A stretch of DNA of 12,024 nt, from assembly GCA_036518955.1 (NCBI GenBank), contig DATDMG010000372.1, forward strand, positions 1 through 12,024. Direction: 5' to 3'. Below, piece by piece: positions 1 through 5,155 of this stretch. The stretch's first letter is position 1. Each line of letters begins with the position of its first letter. Origin of the DNA: DATDMG01 sp036518955. GTDB taxonomy: Bacteria > Actinomycetota > Actinomycetes > Actinomycetales > Kineosporiaceae. The notes beneath the pieces are model-generated. The model was not told the DNA's origin. It did no database searches and was given only the letters and a program-made list of their open reading frames with translations. The translations under genes and the position numbers were made by a program.

Positions 1-53
1 GGACGGTTCCGCTGCTCGCCGGCTCAGCACTCCGCCGGCTCGAGGAACCGTCC
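1..53. terminator. Large inverted repeat, likely terminator beyond the SARP gene
   Basis: A perfect 10-bp inverted repeat (GGACGGTTCC at 1-10 and GGAACCGTCC at 44-53) encloses a second, inner 6-bp pair (GCCGGC at 18-23 and 34-39). It lies about 55 nt beyond the stop of the minus-strand SARP gene, so it could end that transcript, or a plus-strand transcript arriving from outside the window. There is no T-tract, which is common for actinobacterial terminators. The terminator role is inferred from position and symmetry only. Confidence 0.45.
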
Positions 54-79
54 GCGGCGCCTCGTCGCGGACCTGCTCG

Positions 80-108
80 TTCGGGCCCTGCTTGTTTCGG
101 GCCCTGCT
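80..108. repeat. 13-bp direct repeat pair at the end of the SARP gene
   Basis: TTCGGGCCCTGCT occurs at 80-92 and again at 96-108, a 16-bp period. The second copy touches the first base of the SARP stop codon read on the minus strand. It looks like a small local duplication. No function is evident. Confidence 0.5.
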
Positions 109-878
109 CAACCCCAACCGGCGTTGAGCACGTCGAGGTGCAGACGCTGCACCTCCGGGGCCGGTTCGACGCCCAGTTCCATGTCGAGAATGCTGCGCAG
201 TTGCCGGTAGGCCTTGAGTGCCTCGGCGCGGCGACCGCAACGGTAGAGCGACTCGATGAGCTGGCTGTAGAGGTACTCGTTGAGCGGATGGGCGTGGACC
301 AGCGAGTAGAGTTCCGGGATCAGGACCTTGTGCCGGCCCAACTGGCGCAGCGCCTCCACCCGCAAGGTCATCAGGTGCAGTCGTGTCTCGGCCAGGTGGG
401 TGGCGTGAGCGTTGAGCGCCATGCCGGCCGGGACGTTGGCCAGAGCCGGCCCGCGCCAGAGTTTGAGGGCGGCGTCCGCGCTCGCCAACGCGGTGGCTGG
501 CTCATGTTCCTCCAAGGCCCGGGTCGCGGATCCGGTGGCCGACTCGGCGATCCACGCGTCCACCTCGTCGTCGTCGACCAGGATGGAGTACCCAGGTGAC
601 CGCCTGAGGATGAATTCGCGCCCTCCGGGTGACGCCGCGGCGATTCCCTCCCGCTGGAACATCTGCCGGGCATGGTAGACGTAGGTCTGCAGGGTCGAAC
701 TCGCGCTTCGCGGCGGCCGCTGGTTCCACAATTCCTCGACCAGTGCGTCCGCACTGACGATCTCTCGCCGCCGCATCAGAAGCAGAGCGATGACCTGAGT
801 CATCTTGGATGATTGGAGTGGCAGCACCCTCCCGTCGTCGGTCTGTATCTCCAAAGGTCCGAGGACCTTAAACAGCAT
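108..878 (-). CDS. SARP-family transcriptional activator (OmpR-type winged helix + BTAD)
   Basis: This encodes a 256-aa protein with the compact two-domain layout of Streptomyces antibiotic regulatory proteins. Residues about 1-97 form an OmpR-like winged-helix DNA-binding domain (opening MLFKVLGPLEI, with LQTYVYHARQ in the recognition region and GYSILV at its end). Residues about 98-243 form a bacterial transcriptional activation domain (LWRGPALANVP, then ELGVEPAPEVQRLH near the C-terminus). There is no ATPase or TPR extension, so it is a small SARP like ActII-ORF4 or RedD rather than an AfsR. Family members bind heptamer direct repeats and recruit RNA polymerase to biosynthetic promoters. 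The ATG at 878 is preceded by an AGGGGG-type ribosome binding site. The gene faces away from the wrbA and DUF6081 operons, and its target is unknown. Confidence is high for the family and low for which genes it controls. Confidence 0.93.
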   Translation of the reverse strand: MLFKVLGPLEIQTDDGRVLPLQSSKMTQVIALLLMRRREIVSADALVEELWNQRPPRSASSTLQTYVYHARQMFQREGIAAASPGGREFILRRSPGYSILVDDDEVDAWIAESATGSATRALEEHEPATALASADAALKLWRGPALANVPAGMALNAHATHLAETRLHLMTLRVEALRQLGRHKVLIPELYSLVHAHPLNEYLYSQLIESLYRCGRRAEALKAYRQLRSILDMELGVEPAPEVQRLHLDVLNAGWG

Positions 879-1249
879 GGGAGCCCCCTGTCCTTCCCCC
901 CCGGGGAGTGGCGCATCCAGGTAAAATGTATCACTTGTACCGTACCCATGATCGTACCCTACCGATGGCGCTTCCGCGCGAGCCGAGTCCGACCGCCGGC
1001 CCCCAGATGATCAGTAGCCGCACCAGGACGACTTCCGCCCTCATGATGGATTCCTGGGCGAATCAGCACCAGCAGTGCCCGCTACATATGGAGATATAAA
1101 CGACCAATTGGGACAGAATGACCATCCGGCACGACGGTGACAGGCCCGGGGCAGCCCGTCTGATCATCGTCGGGCCGGCCCGACGGACCTGCGGTGTGAC
1201 AGCGGCTCGACCCCACGGCCTGGCTGGGAGTACGTTCGCCGCGCCTGCC
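879..1249. other. Long intergenic region upstream of the SARP gene
   Basis: About 370 bases lie without a convincing gene. Apart from the candidate promoter at 925-959, the stretch holds a small AT-richer patch at about 1082-1105 (CTACATATGGAGATATAAAC) that could contain a further promoter. Short open frames here lack ribosome binding sites and recognisable protein motifs. I see no RNA gene. Confidence 0.4.
925..959 (-). promoter_or_regulatory. Candidate SARP-gene promoter with two GGGTACG heptamers
   Basis: Read on the minus strand, the heptamer GGGTACG occurs twice (plus-strand 953-959 and 941-947, 12-bp period). After 10 nt comes TACATT (930-925), which fits the actinobacterial -10 pattern TANNNT. 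No good -35 is present. Direct repeats replacing a -35 just upstream of a -10 resemble a SARP activation site, although the usual period is 11 bp. A start near 918 would give a leader of about 40 nt. This is inference from pattern only. Confidence 0.3.
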
Positions 1250-1515
1250 GGGACCAACCACCGCCGGTACGAGGCGTAGCGGGCCTACGTCGGCGGCGGA
1301 GCCTCGATCGCCCAGGTGGCCGAGCGGTTCGGGTTCGGGTACACCCGCTCGGCGATGGCCTCGCTGCCGCGGGACCACCGGGCCGGACGGCAGGAGTTGT
1401 TCGCCCCTCCCTCCCGGCCGGCCCGGCCCGAAGTCGGCACCGGCCGAGGACCGCGCCCGGGCCCGGGCCCGGGTGATCGAGCTGCGCCGCGAGGGCCGCG
1501 TCACCCCCGACACCC
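1250..1515 (+). pseudogene. Degenerate transposase N-terminus (helix-turn-helix remnant)
   Basis: Conceptual translation from about 1250 reads GTNHRRYEA, then an in-frame TAG stop at 1277-1279, then RAYVGGGASIAQVAERFGFG and RQELFAPPSRPARP. Near 1430 the similarity jumps to another frame, giving KSAPAEDRARARARVIELRR. Joined together, these pieces resemble the N-terminal helix-turn-helix of an actinobacterial transposase group whose members begin with a TNHRRYE..RAY-like helix, a VA.RFGY-like turn and a GPKSAP..D.ARARVIELR linker. That likeness is from memory. No DDE catalytic domain follows, because the sequence runs straight into the promoter array at 1526. A stop, a frameshift and loss of the rest make this a dead fragment, probably a scar of the cluster's insertion history. 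Confidence 0.55.
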
Positions 1516-1525
1516 TCCGACGCGG

Positions 1526-1554
1526 TTGTCAGCGGAGAGCTCTCCGGATAGCCT
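1526..1554 (+). promoter_or_regulatory. wrbA promoter P1 with embedded operator O1
   Basis: TTGTCA (1526-1531) and TAGCCT (1549-1554) are separated by exactly 17 nt, a good SigA/HrdB-type promoter. The perfect 14-bp palindrome CGGAGAGCTCTCCG (1533-1546) lies wholly within the spacer, where a bound repressor would block RNA polymerase. The same palindrome recurs upstream of the DUF6081-led operon, next to the TetR gene, so the TetR protein is the likely ligand. Sequence pattern is direct; binding is inferred. Confidence 0.7.
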
Positions 1555-1556
1555 CA

Positions 1557-1585
1557 TTGCCAACGGAGAGCTCTCCGGATAGCCT
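1557..1585 (+). promoter_or_regulatory. wrbA promoter P2 with embedded operator O2
   Basis: This is a second copy of the promoter-operator unit 31 bp downstream: TTGCCA (1557-1562), a 17-nt spacer holding the perfect palindrome CGGAGAGCTCTCCG (1564-1577), and TAGCCT (1580-1585). P1 and P2 are nearly identical over the whole repeat and look like a tandem duplication. The start point would be near 1592, giving a leader of about 170 nt before the wrbA ATG. Confidence 0.7.
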
Positions 1586-1587
1586 TC

Positions 1588-1611
1588 TTGAAATAAGCGG
1601 AGAACTCTCCG
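1588..1611 (+). promoter_or_regulatory. Third operator O3, with a -35-like box but no -10
   Basis: CGGAGAACTCTCCG (1598-1611) differs from O1 and O2 by one central base. A TTGAAA hexamer (1588-1593) sits where a -35 would be, but the -10 position reads GCCACG, so this is not a promoter. It starts 34 bp after O2 and lies just past the predicted P2 start point, where a bound dimer could add a roadblock or cooperate with O2. Confidence 0.6.
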
Positions 1612-1764
1612 CCACGTCGCTGCGTGCTGTTCCCCCCTGTCGAGTCCCGAGCGGGCGCCCCCGGGCCTGCCGTCCAACCCGGCGTCTCGCCGTCCTCCCG
1701 TGCCCGCCGCGGCCGGGTGCGTGCGGCCCGGCGCCGTCCCGTCGTCCAGCTGAAAGGGTTCGTC

Positions 1765-2367
1765 ATGAGTGTCAAGGTTGCTGTCGTGTACTACTCCGCC
1801 ACGGGGACGGTGCACGCACTAGCCAAGGCCGTGGAGGAGGGCGCGCTCAAGGCGGGCGCCGAGGTACGACTGCGCCGGGTCGCCGAACTGGCTCCCGCCA
1901 CGGCCATCGATTCCAACCCCGCCTGGCGCGCTCACCTGAACGCGACCGACTCGGTGCCGGTGGCGACGCTGGACGACCTGACGTGGGCCGACGCCTACGC
2001 GTTCGGCACGCCGTCGCGGTTCGGCAACGTCGCGGGGCAGCTGAAGCAGTTCCTGGACACCGCCGGGGGCCTGTGGATGCAGGGCGCCCTGGCCGGCAAG
2101 GCCGTCACGGCGTTCGCCAGCGCCGCCAACCGGCACGGCGGCAACGAGTCGACGCTGCTGGCGCTGTACAACTCGATGTACCACTGGGGGGCCATCATCG
2201 TACCGCCCGGCTACACCGACCCGGCCGTCTTCGCCGCTGGCGGAAACCCGTACGGCACCGTTCACGTGTCGCAGCACAACCCGGTCGACGACGCGGCCCT
2301 GGCAGCCGCCCGCTACCAGGGGTTTCGCCTGGCAAACATCGCCGCCCACCTCGGCCAGGCCGCCTGA
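1765..2367 (+). CDS. wrbA: WrbA-like NAD(P)H:quinone oxidoreductase (flavodoxin fold)
   Basis: This encodes a 200-aa protein, the usual length for WrbA/type IV NAD(P)H:quinone oxidoreductases. These FMN enzymes reduce quinones by two electrons and so avoid semiquinone formation. The flavodoxin signature is clear: the FMN phosphate loop is YYSATGT (residues about 9-15), GTPSRFGN lies at 81-88, AGKAVTAFASAANRHGGNES at about 110-129, and the C-terminal GGNPYGTVHVS at about 159-169. The ATG at 1765 follows GAAAGG with suitable spacing. The gene is the first behind the promoter array with three palindromic operators, so it is probably repressed by the TetR protein encoded downstream and induced by that regulator's ligand. 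A strong hairpin follows 20 nt after the stop. The substrate is unknown. The symbol is a family name, not evidence of orthology to the E. coli gene. Confidence 0.9.
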   Translation: MSVKVAVVYYSATGTVHALAKAVEEGALKAGAEVRLRRVAELAPATAIDSNPAWRAHLNATDSVPVATLDDLTWADAYAFGTPSRFGNVAGQLKQFLDTAGGLWMQGALAGKAVTAFASAANRHGGNESTLLALYNSMYHWGAIIVPPGYTDPAVFAAGGNPYGTVHVSQHNPVDDAALAAARYQGFRLANIAAHLGQAA

Positions 2368-2387
2368 CCGGCCTGGCCGGCTCCTCC

Positions 2388-2419
2388 GGCGAGGGGCGGA
2401 CCCGACGCCGCCCCTCGCC
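2388..2419 (+). terminator. 12-bp perfect hairpin between wrbA and the DUF6069-type gene
   Basis: GGCGAGGGGCGG (2388-2399) pairs perfectly with CCGCCCCTCGCC (2408-2419) around an 8-nt loop, starting 20 nt past the wrbA stop. It is GC-only apart from one A:T pair, with no T-tract. It should end or strongly attenuate transcription after wrbA, leaving the next gene dependent on read-through or on an unseen promoter. It could instead stabilise the 3' end of a wrbA-only message. Confidence 0.7.
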
Positions 2420-2424
2420 CACCT

Positions 2425-2445
2425 CGGACGTCCCCCGGACGTCCC
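2425..2445. repeat. Tandem CGGACGTCCC repeat upstream of the DUF6069-type gene
   Basis: CGGACGTCCC occurs at 2425-2434 and 2436-2445, an 11-bp period, which is one helical turn. Each copy contains the palindrome GGACGTCC. The pair ends just before the GAAGGG ribosome binding site at 2451. It could be a protein-binding site or a leader structure controlling the membrane-protein gene, and its role is unknown. Confidence 0.4.
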
Positions 2446-2466
2446 TCTCGGAAGGGTCACCGCGTC

Positions 2467-2919
2467 ATGTCATACTCCACGACCTCCTCGAGCACCTTCT
2501 CCGGCTCGTCCGGCACCCAGCTGGCGGCCGGGCGCCGGAAGGTGCGGTTCGCCGCGGTGCTGGCGGGCCTCGCCCTCAATCTCTGCTACCTGCTGGTGGT
2601 CACCAAGATCGCTGGCTACGACCTGAAGGTTCCCGAGGTGATGGGGCAGCCGGCCCACTCCGTCGACCTGCCGTCGGTGATCGGCGCCTCGCTCGTGGCG
2701 CCACTGGTGGGCTGGGGGGTGCTGGCCCTGCTGGAGCGGGTGGCGCCGCGCCGCGCCGCCGTCATCTGGGGCGTGCTGGCGATCGTCGTGCTCATCGCCG
2801 GGCTGCCGTGGGCCCAGCCCGGTATCACCACGGGCAACCGCCTCCTGCTGGGCGGGATGCACCTCATCGTCGGGCTCGCGGTGATCCCGGCCTTCCTGCG
2901 GACGTCGCCCGCGCGGTGA
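2467..2919 (+). CDS. DUF6069-type four-helix membrane protein
   Basis: This encodes a 150-aa integral membrane protein of unknown function. A Ser/Thr-rich cytoplasmic-looking N-terminus (residues 1-22) is followed by four hydrophobic segments at about 27-47, 70-91, 97-115 and 125-143, with basic residues before the first (AGRRKVR) and between the second and third (RVAPRR). The size, helix spacing and VTKIAGYDLKVPE segment after helix 1 match what I remember of the actinobacterial DUF6069 family, which I could not check. The ATG at 2467 follows GAAGGG at 2451-2456. It shares orientation with wrbA but is separated from it by a strong hairpin, so co-expression may be only partial. A bidirectional terminator follows. 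No enzymatic residues stand out, and a role in the membrane step of the nearby redox or transport pathway would be speculation. Confidence 0.82.
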   Translation: MSYSTTSSSTFSGSSGTQLAAGRRKVRFAAVLAGLALNLCYLLVVTKIAGYDLKVPEVMGQPAHSVDLPSVIGASLVAPLVGWGVLALLERVAPRRAAVIWGVLAIVVLIAGLPWAQPGITTGNRLLLGGMHLIVGLAVIPAFLRTSPAR

Positions 2920-2946
2920 CGCTCGTCCGCTGCTGCTCGGTCCGTC

Positions 2947-2976
2947 GGCGGCTGCCCCCGATGCGGGGTGGCCGCC
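2947..2976. terminator. Bidirectional terminator between the DUF6069-type gene and tetR
   Basis: GGCGGC (2947-2952) pairs with GCCGCC (2971-2976), and CCCCG (2956-2960) pairs with CGGGG (2964-2968) around an ATG loop, with a small internal bulge. The hairpin lies between two convergent genes, 27 nt past the DUF6069-type stop, so it can serve both. There is no T-tract. Confidence 0.65.
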
Positions 2977-3015
2977 ACAGGCATGAATGGCCCGTGAGAA
3001 GGAATCCCGGCCGGC

Positions 3016-3033
3016 GGCGCCGCGCTCGGCGCC
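3016..3033. terminator. Second hairpin in the convergent intergenic region
   Basis: GGCGCCG (3016-3022) and CGGCGCC (3027-3033) form a perfect 7-bp stem with a 4-nt loop, 38 nt beyond the tetR stop on the minus strand. It probably terminates tetR transcription, with the hairpin at 2947-2976 as a second barrier. Confidence 0.5.
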
Positions 3034-3052
3034 CGCGCGCCCGGTCTCTGCG

Positions 3053-3086
3053 GTCAGGAAGCCGGGCGGGTCAGGAAGCCGGGCGG
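3053..3086. repeat. 17-bp tandem duplication at the tetR stop codon
   Basis: GTCAGGAAGCCGGGCGG is present twice in tandem (3053-3069 and 3070-3086). The TetR stop lies in the second copy (3071-3073 on the plus strand), which minus-strand translation meets first. The other copy is therefore past the gene end and does not change the protein. It looks like replication slippage. Confidence 0.6.
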
Positions 3087-3709
3087 GGTGAACCGACCGT
3101 GGACCACCCCAGCAGGTCGTCCATGCCCGCCTTGATGCTGTCCGTCGTCGCTGCGAGGCTGCCGAGCTGGTGGGAGATCAGCGTCGCCGACAAGGGGGCC
3201 AACAGCGCGTCGGCGAGATAGTTGGCGTCGGCGGCGGGGCGCACCTGCTCGATCAGGATCGCCAGGTGCCAGCGGTAGAACCGGTACGGCCCACTGGTGA
3301 TCCGTGCGGCCGGCGAACTGGACTCGGCCTCCAGCAGCAGGTTGATGTGGGTGCTGGTGTAGTCGACCAGGGCGTGCAAGAACGCCCGGATCCGCTCGTC
3401 GGGAGCCGCGCCGGGCCCGAGCGGAGGAGGCCCGCTGAGGAAGGCCCGCTGGAACTCCTGCTCGTGCTCGTGCAGCAGGGTGTACAGCAGGCTGGCCCGA
3501 CCGCCGAACCGCCGGTACACCGTCCCCACGCCGAGACGTGCCTCCTTCGCGACCTCGTCCAGGGAGAGCGCCGCGCACCCCTTCGCGGCCACCAACCGTG
3601 ACGCGGCTTCGATGATCTTCGCCCGGTTGCAGGCGGCGTCGGCGCGCTCGGAGGGCACGGACTGGACCAGCGGCAGGCGCAGGCGCGATGCCTGCGGGTC
3701 GTCGGCCAC
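3071..3709 (-). CDS. TetR/AcrR-family transcriptional repressor, likely local regulator
   Basis: From the GTG at 3709 this is a 212-aa TetR-family protein. The N-terminal helix-turn-helix (about residues 30-72) shows the classic run of ARNRAKI-like helix (NRAKIIEAASRLVAAKG), LSLDEVAKEARLGVGTVYRRF and GGRASLLYTLL. The remainder is the helical ligand-binding and dimerisation domain, with no recognisable ligand signature. The GTG start is preferred over one at 3808 because AGGAG (plus-strand CTCCT, 3715-3719) sits 5 nt before it, and the extra N-terminus (MRPAMRARWGEG...) looks non-homologous. The gene lies between the two clusters of the CGGAGAGCTCTCCG palindrome and runs divergently from the DUF6081-led operon. 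That makes it the best candidate for the protein binding those sites. A possible -10 (TATAGC, plus-strand 3825-3830) lies upstream. Confidence 0.92.
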   Translation of the reverse strand: MADDPQASRLRLPLVQSVPSERADAACNRAKIIEAASRLVAAKGCAALSLDEVAKEARLGVGTVYRRFGGRASLLYTLLHEHEQEFQRAFLSGPPPLGPGAAPDERIRAFLHALVDYTSTHINLLLEAESSSPAARITSGPYRFYRWHLAILIEQVRPAADANYLADALLAPLSATLISHQLGSLAATTDSIKAGMDDLLGWSTVGSPRPAS

Positions 3710-3867
3710 GGCGGCTCCTCTCCTCGGGGGCGTGTGCCCGACCCAGTGTGCGCACGCTGGGACGTCGGACGCACCCTCGCCCCACCGGGCCCGCATCGCC
3801 GGCCGCACGGCGGGGACTGGACAAGCTATACCCCGACCCTCCCGCCACTGCCCAGGGCAGTTGCTGA

Positions 3868-3896
3868 TTGAATCCGGAGAGGTTTCCGGTTAGCAT
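3868..3896 (+). promoter_or_regulatory. Promoter of the DUF6081-led operon with embedded operator O4
   Basis: TTGAAT (3868-3873), a 17-nt spacer and TAGCAT (3891-3896) form a promoter reading towards the five-gene operon. The spacer contains CGGAGAGGTTTCCG (3875-3888), which matches O1 at 12 of 14 positions and occupies exactly the same place relative to the -35 and -10 as O1 and O2 do. The predicted start is near 3903. Having the same architecture at two separate loci is strong internal evidence for a shared regulator. Confidence 0.68.
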
Positions 3897-3907
3897 CGAT
3901 CGCGAAA

Positions 3908-3921
3908 CGGACGGCTCTCCG
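3908..3921 (+). promoter_or_regulatory. Degenerate operator O5 downstream of the operon promoter
   Basis: CGGACGGCTCTCCG matches the O1 palindrome at 12 of 14 positions. It begins 33 bp after O4, close to the 31- and 34-bp spacings in the wrbA array, and lies just past the predicted transcription start. A weaker half (GGACGG) pairs with an intact CTCTCCG half. It may be a low-affinity accessory site. Confidence 0.5.
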
Positions 3922-4019
3922 GTTCTGCTGCTGGCCGTCGTCCAGCCGGGTGGGGTCCGCCGGCCATGGTGATGATCGTGCCGGCCCGCAGCGACCCGGT
4001 GTGCGAAAGGTGGTGTCCC

Positions 4020-5051
4020 GTGTCCGTCCCCCGGCTCGACGCGACGGCGACGTGGAGCGTCCAGGAGGACTTCCGTGAGGGGCTGCTCCTGACCGGCCCC
4101 GCCGCGCGCTGGGCGTACCAGTCGGCCGGCCCGCACGTCGCGGACGACGGCCGAGTGAGCACCGGTCCGGACGGGTTGCACGTGGCCGCGTCAGGGGTGC
4201 ACCCCGCCACCGGCCAGCCGCAGTTCGTCCGCTCCGTCGCACCTGCCGACCGCGACCAGGGCGGGCTGCCGGGCACACTCGACCACGTCAAGTGGCTCGT
4301 CCAGGCCAGCCACGTCGCCTCCAGCGGCCATCGCGGGCTCGACGTTCCCGACGGCCACCGCCTCACCGTCTCGATGACGGCCTCGGCGCGCACCAGCGGT
4401 ACCGACGCGCACCCGTTCGGTGCGCACGTCCAGGACCCACACACCGACCTGCGGCTGGCGGCCGCGGCGGTCACCTGCTACGACCCCGAGACGTCCCTGG
4501 TCTTCAGCTTCTTCCTCACCGACCGGCAGCTCTATGCCTTCTACGAACGGCTGCCGTTCGCGCGCACCGCGTCGCGGCCGTACGCCTCCTTCTCCTACGC
4601 GGTCCCGGTGGCGGCACGCGAGCCGGCTGACTGGCACGACCTGGCCGTGACGTACGACAGAGTCACCGGCGGCGTCAGCTGGCTCGTCGACGGGAGCGAG
4701 GTGCTGGGCACCGACCGGCCCGGGGACCATCTGCCGGACCGGCGGCACCTGGTGCTCGACCACGGCGGCGTCCCCGAGACGGTCCGGCCCCAGCAGATCA
4801 ACTACGGGATCGGCCTGTTCACCCTGCTCGACGCCGTCCACCCCGTGACCGGGGGCCCAGGGCTGGTCCGGCTCAACACCGCCGACGGGTTCTACGTCGA
4901 CCCCGTCCGGGGGACCGGCCACGCTCCCCCCTTCGTCGACGAGCAGAGCCGGGACGGCAGCCGGCTGTTCGGGCAGGGCGCCGAACTCCGGGTGCGGCGC
5001 GTCGTCGTCCAGGGCGGCCCCGCCGCGGGTTCGCGACCGCTTCGACCGTAG
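4020..5051 (+). CDS. DUF6081-like beta-sandwich (LamG-like) protein, operon leader
   Basis: From GTG 4020 this is a 343-aa cytoplasmic-looking protein with no signal peptide or membrane segment. It resembles, from memory, the actinobacterial DUF6081 family, whose function is unknown. Conserved-looking blocks include LDHVKWLVQASH (about 87-98), HPFGAHVQDPHTDLRL, LYAFYERLPFART, DWHDLAVTYDRVTGGVSWLVDG, and LFGQGAELRVRRVVV near the C-terminus. The block around residues 203-225 has the LamG/concanavalin-like jelly-roll pattern in which a strand reports a ligand-facing 'VDG' turn, which suggests carbohydrate or small-ligand binding. An upstream ATG at 3966 would add 18 residues, but GAAAGG 9 nt before GTG 4020 favours the shorter form. 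It is the first gene behind the O4 promoter, 104 nt before the ANL gene, so it is probably co-expressed with the enzymes. Catalysis cannot be claimed. Confidence 0.8.
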   Translation: MSVPRLDATATWSVQEDFREGLLLTGPAARWAYQSAGPHVADDGRVSTGPDGLHVAASGVHPATGQPQFVRSVAPADRDQGGLPGTLDHVKWLVQASHVASSGHRGLDVPDGHRLTVSMTASARTSGTDAHPFGAHVQDPHTDLRLAAAAVTCYDPETSLVFSFFLTDRQLYAFYERLPFARTASRPYASFSYAVPVAAREPADWHDLAVTYDRVTGGVSWLVDGSEVLGTDRPGDHLPDRRHLVLDHGGVPETVRPQQINYGIGLFTLLDAVHPVTGGPGLVRLNTADGFYVDPVRGTGHAPPFVDEQSRDGSRLFGQGAELRVRRVVVQGGPAAGSRPLRP

Positions 5052-5155
5052 TTCGAGCCCGGTGCACCACGCTGATCGCGACGGCCGGCCCGGCCTCTCG
5101 AACAGCGCCGGGCGCGCGAGACGGACGGCGGACCGCCCACGATCATGAGGACCCC

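Noticed and set aside
1526..1611. CRISPR-like array (three similar repeats with similar spacing)
   Set aside because: There are only three 14-bp palindromes with 17-20-bp intervals that contain promoter elements, and there are no cas genes. Operators explain them better.
1473..3221. 582-aa open frame on the plus strand
   Set aside because: It overlaps wrbA, the DUF6069-type gene and part of tetR in another frame, and its translation is Arg/Pro/Gly-rich with no motif. It is a high-GC shadow.
3710..3808. N-terminal extension of the TetR protein to 3808
   Set aside because: The extension does not look like a TetR N-terminus, and the GTG at 3709 has a well-placed AGGAG.
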